Assembly (NCBI GenBank): GCA_002697405.1
Contig: NZVP01000033.1
Span: 16,515-23,283, forward strand
Reading direction: 5' to 3'
DNA: 6,769 nucleotides
From: Flammeovirgaceae bacterium
GTDB lineage: Bacteria; Bacteroidota; Bacteroidia; Cytophagales; MED-G16
The translations under genes and the position numbers were made by a program. A model generated the notes under the pieces. The model saw only the letters and a list, made by a program, of their open reading frames with translations. It was not told the origin of the DNA and ran no database searches. How positions within the stretch are numbered: the first letter of the stretch is position 1; each line of letters begins with the position of its first letter. Positions 6,430-6,769 of this stretch are shown piece by piece.

Positions 6430-6769
6430 TGAGATTTCTTTTAATAATATTTTTTATTGTTGGTTGTCAGAACAGTAATAAAAATATTTCTATTGATTCA
6501 CTAATAGATGATGTAAAAGCAATTCATGCTCCAGATAAAAGGGTAGCTTTATTTGATATAAATTATTCAGAAAATGATAATTCTATCATAATTAATGGAG
6601 AAACAAATAAATTAGAAGCAAAAAATGATCTTTTATTAAAATTAGATAGCGCTGGTTTATCCTATTCTGATAATATAAATGTACTCCCAAAAGATAAGTT
6701 ATATGGAATTATTAATAATTCAGTTGGAAATTTAAGAGGAAAACCTTCACATTCTTCAGAGTTAGTATC
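6429..6769 (+). CDS. Lipoprotein, probable NlpC/P60 (C40) cell-wall peptidase with SH3b region (partial, C-terminus beyond right edge)
   Basis: The gene starts at ATG 6429-6431, sharing one base with the TAA of the hydrolase gene (TAATG), and is still open after 113 codons at the window end. MRFLLIIFFIVGC is a short lipoprotein signal with lipidation expected at Cys13. After it come HAPDKRVALFDI (33-44) and, from about 92, YGIINNSVGNLRGKP (92-106) with SHSSELV (107-113). From memory, this order matches Bacteroidota C40-family peptidases, where an N-terminal SH3b domain (the NLR...P...SELV segment) precedes the NlpC/P60 catalytic domain. The catalytic Cys/His part lies outside the window, so peptidase activity is inferred from the N-terminal pattern only. 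It would act on peptidoglycan stem peptides in the periplasm. Being behind the hydrolase lipoprotein suggests one envelope-directed operon. Confidence 0.65.
   Translation, partial: MRFLLIIFFIVGCQNSNKNISIDSLIDDVKAIHAPDKRVALFDINYSENDNSIIINGETNKLEAKNDLLLKLDSAGLSYSDNINVLPKDKLYGIINNSVGNLRGKPSHSSELV

Overview
The window is strongly AT-rich (roughly 70% A+T by eye), with very short intergenic gaps, no Shine-Dalgarno-like sequences before the starts, and lipoprotein signals typical of Bacteroidota. The xylulokinase and xylose isomerase read like Bacteroidota/Flavobacteriia proteins (for example GDQPNNAF in the kinase and QEYFKG near the isomerase N-terminus). I infer a low-GC, probably marine or aquatic, member of Flavobacteriia. 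Nothing here points to a plasmid, phage or insertion sequence.

Layout. (1) 1-773, minus strand: the N-terminal 257 residues of an APC-superfamily amino acid permease of the AdiC/CadB/PotE type, cut off by the left edge. (2) 774-813: a 40-bp divergent promoter gap. (3) 814-3635, plus strand: a xylB-xylA operon encoding xylulokinase and xylose isomerase, translationally coupled and ending in an intrinsic terminator at 3735-3765. (4) 3764-5215, minus strand: an NhaC-family Na+/H+ antiporter-like protein, convergent with xylBA. (5) 5216-5253: a second tight divergent gap, with a perfect 7-2-7 inverted repeat overlaid by two facing candidate -7 boxes. (6) 5254-6429, plus strand: a lipoprotein alpha/beta hydrolase (secretory lipase/esterase type), followed with a 1-nt overlap by (7) 6429-6769: the start of a second lipoprotein that looks like an NlpC/P60 (C40) cell-wall peptidase with an N-terminal SH3b region, cut off by the right edge.

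Functionally, xylA and xylB form the isomerase pathway D-xylose -> D-xylulose -> D-xylulose 5-phosphate, feeding the pentose phosphate pathway. No xylose transporter or XylR-type regulator lies in the window, so uptake and control must be encoded elsewhere. The two transporters flank the operon on the opposite strand and have no evident role in xylose use. The hydrolase and the C40-like lipoprotein form a separate envelope-directed transcription unit.

This looks like ordinary core or light-accessory Bacteroidota metabolism. I found no convincing undescribed system; the findings are modest regulatory and start-site points.
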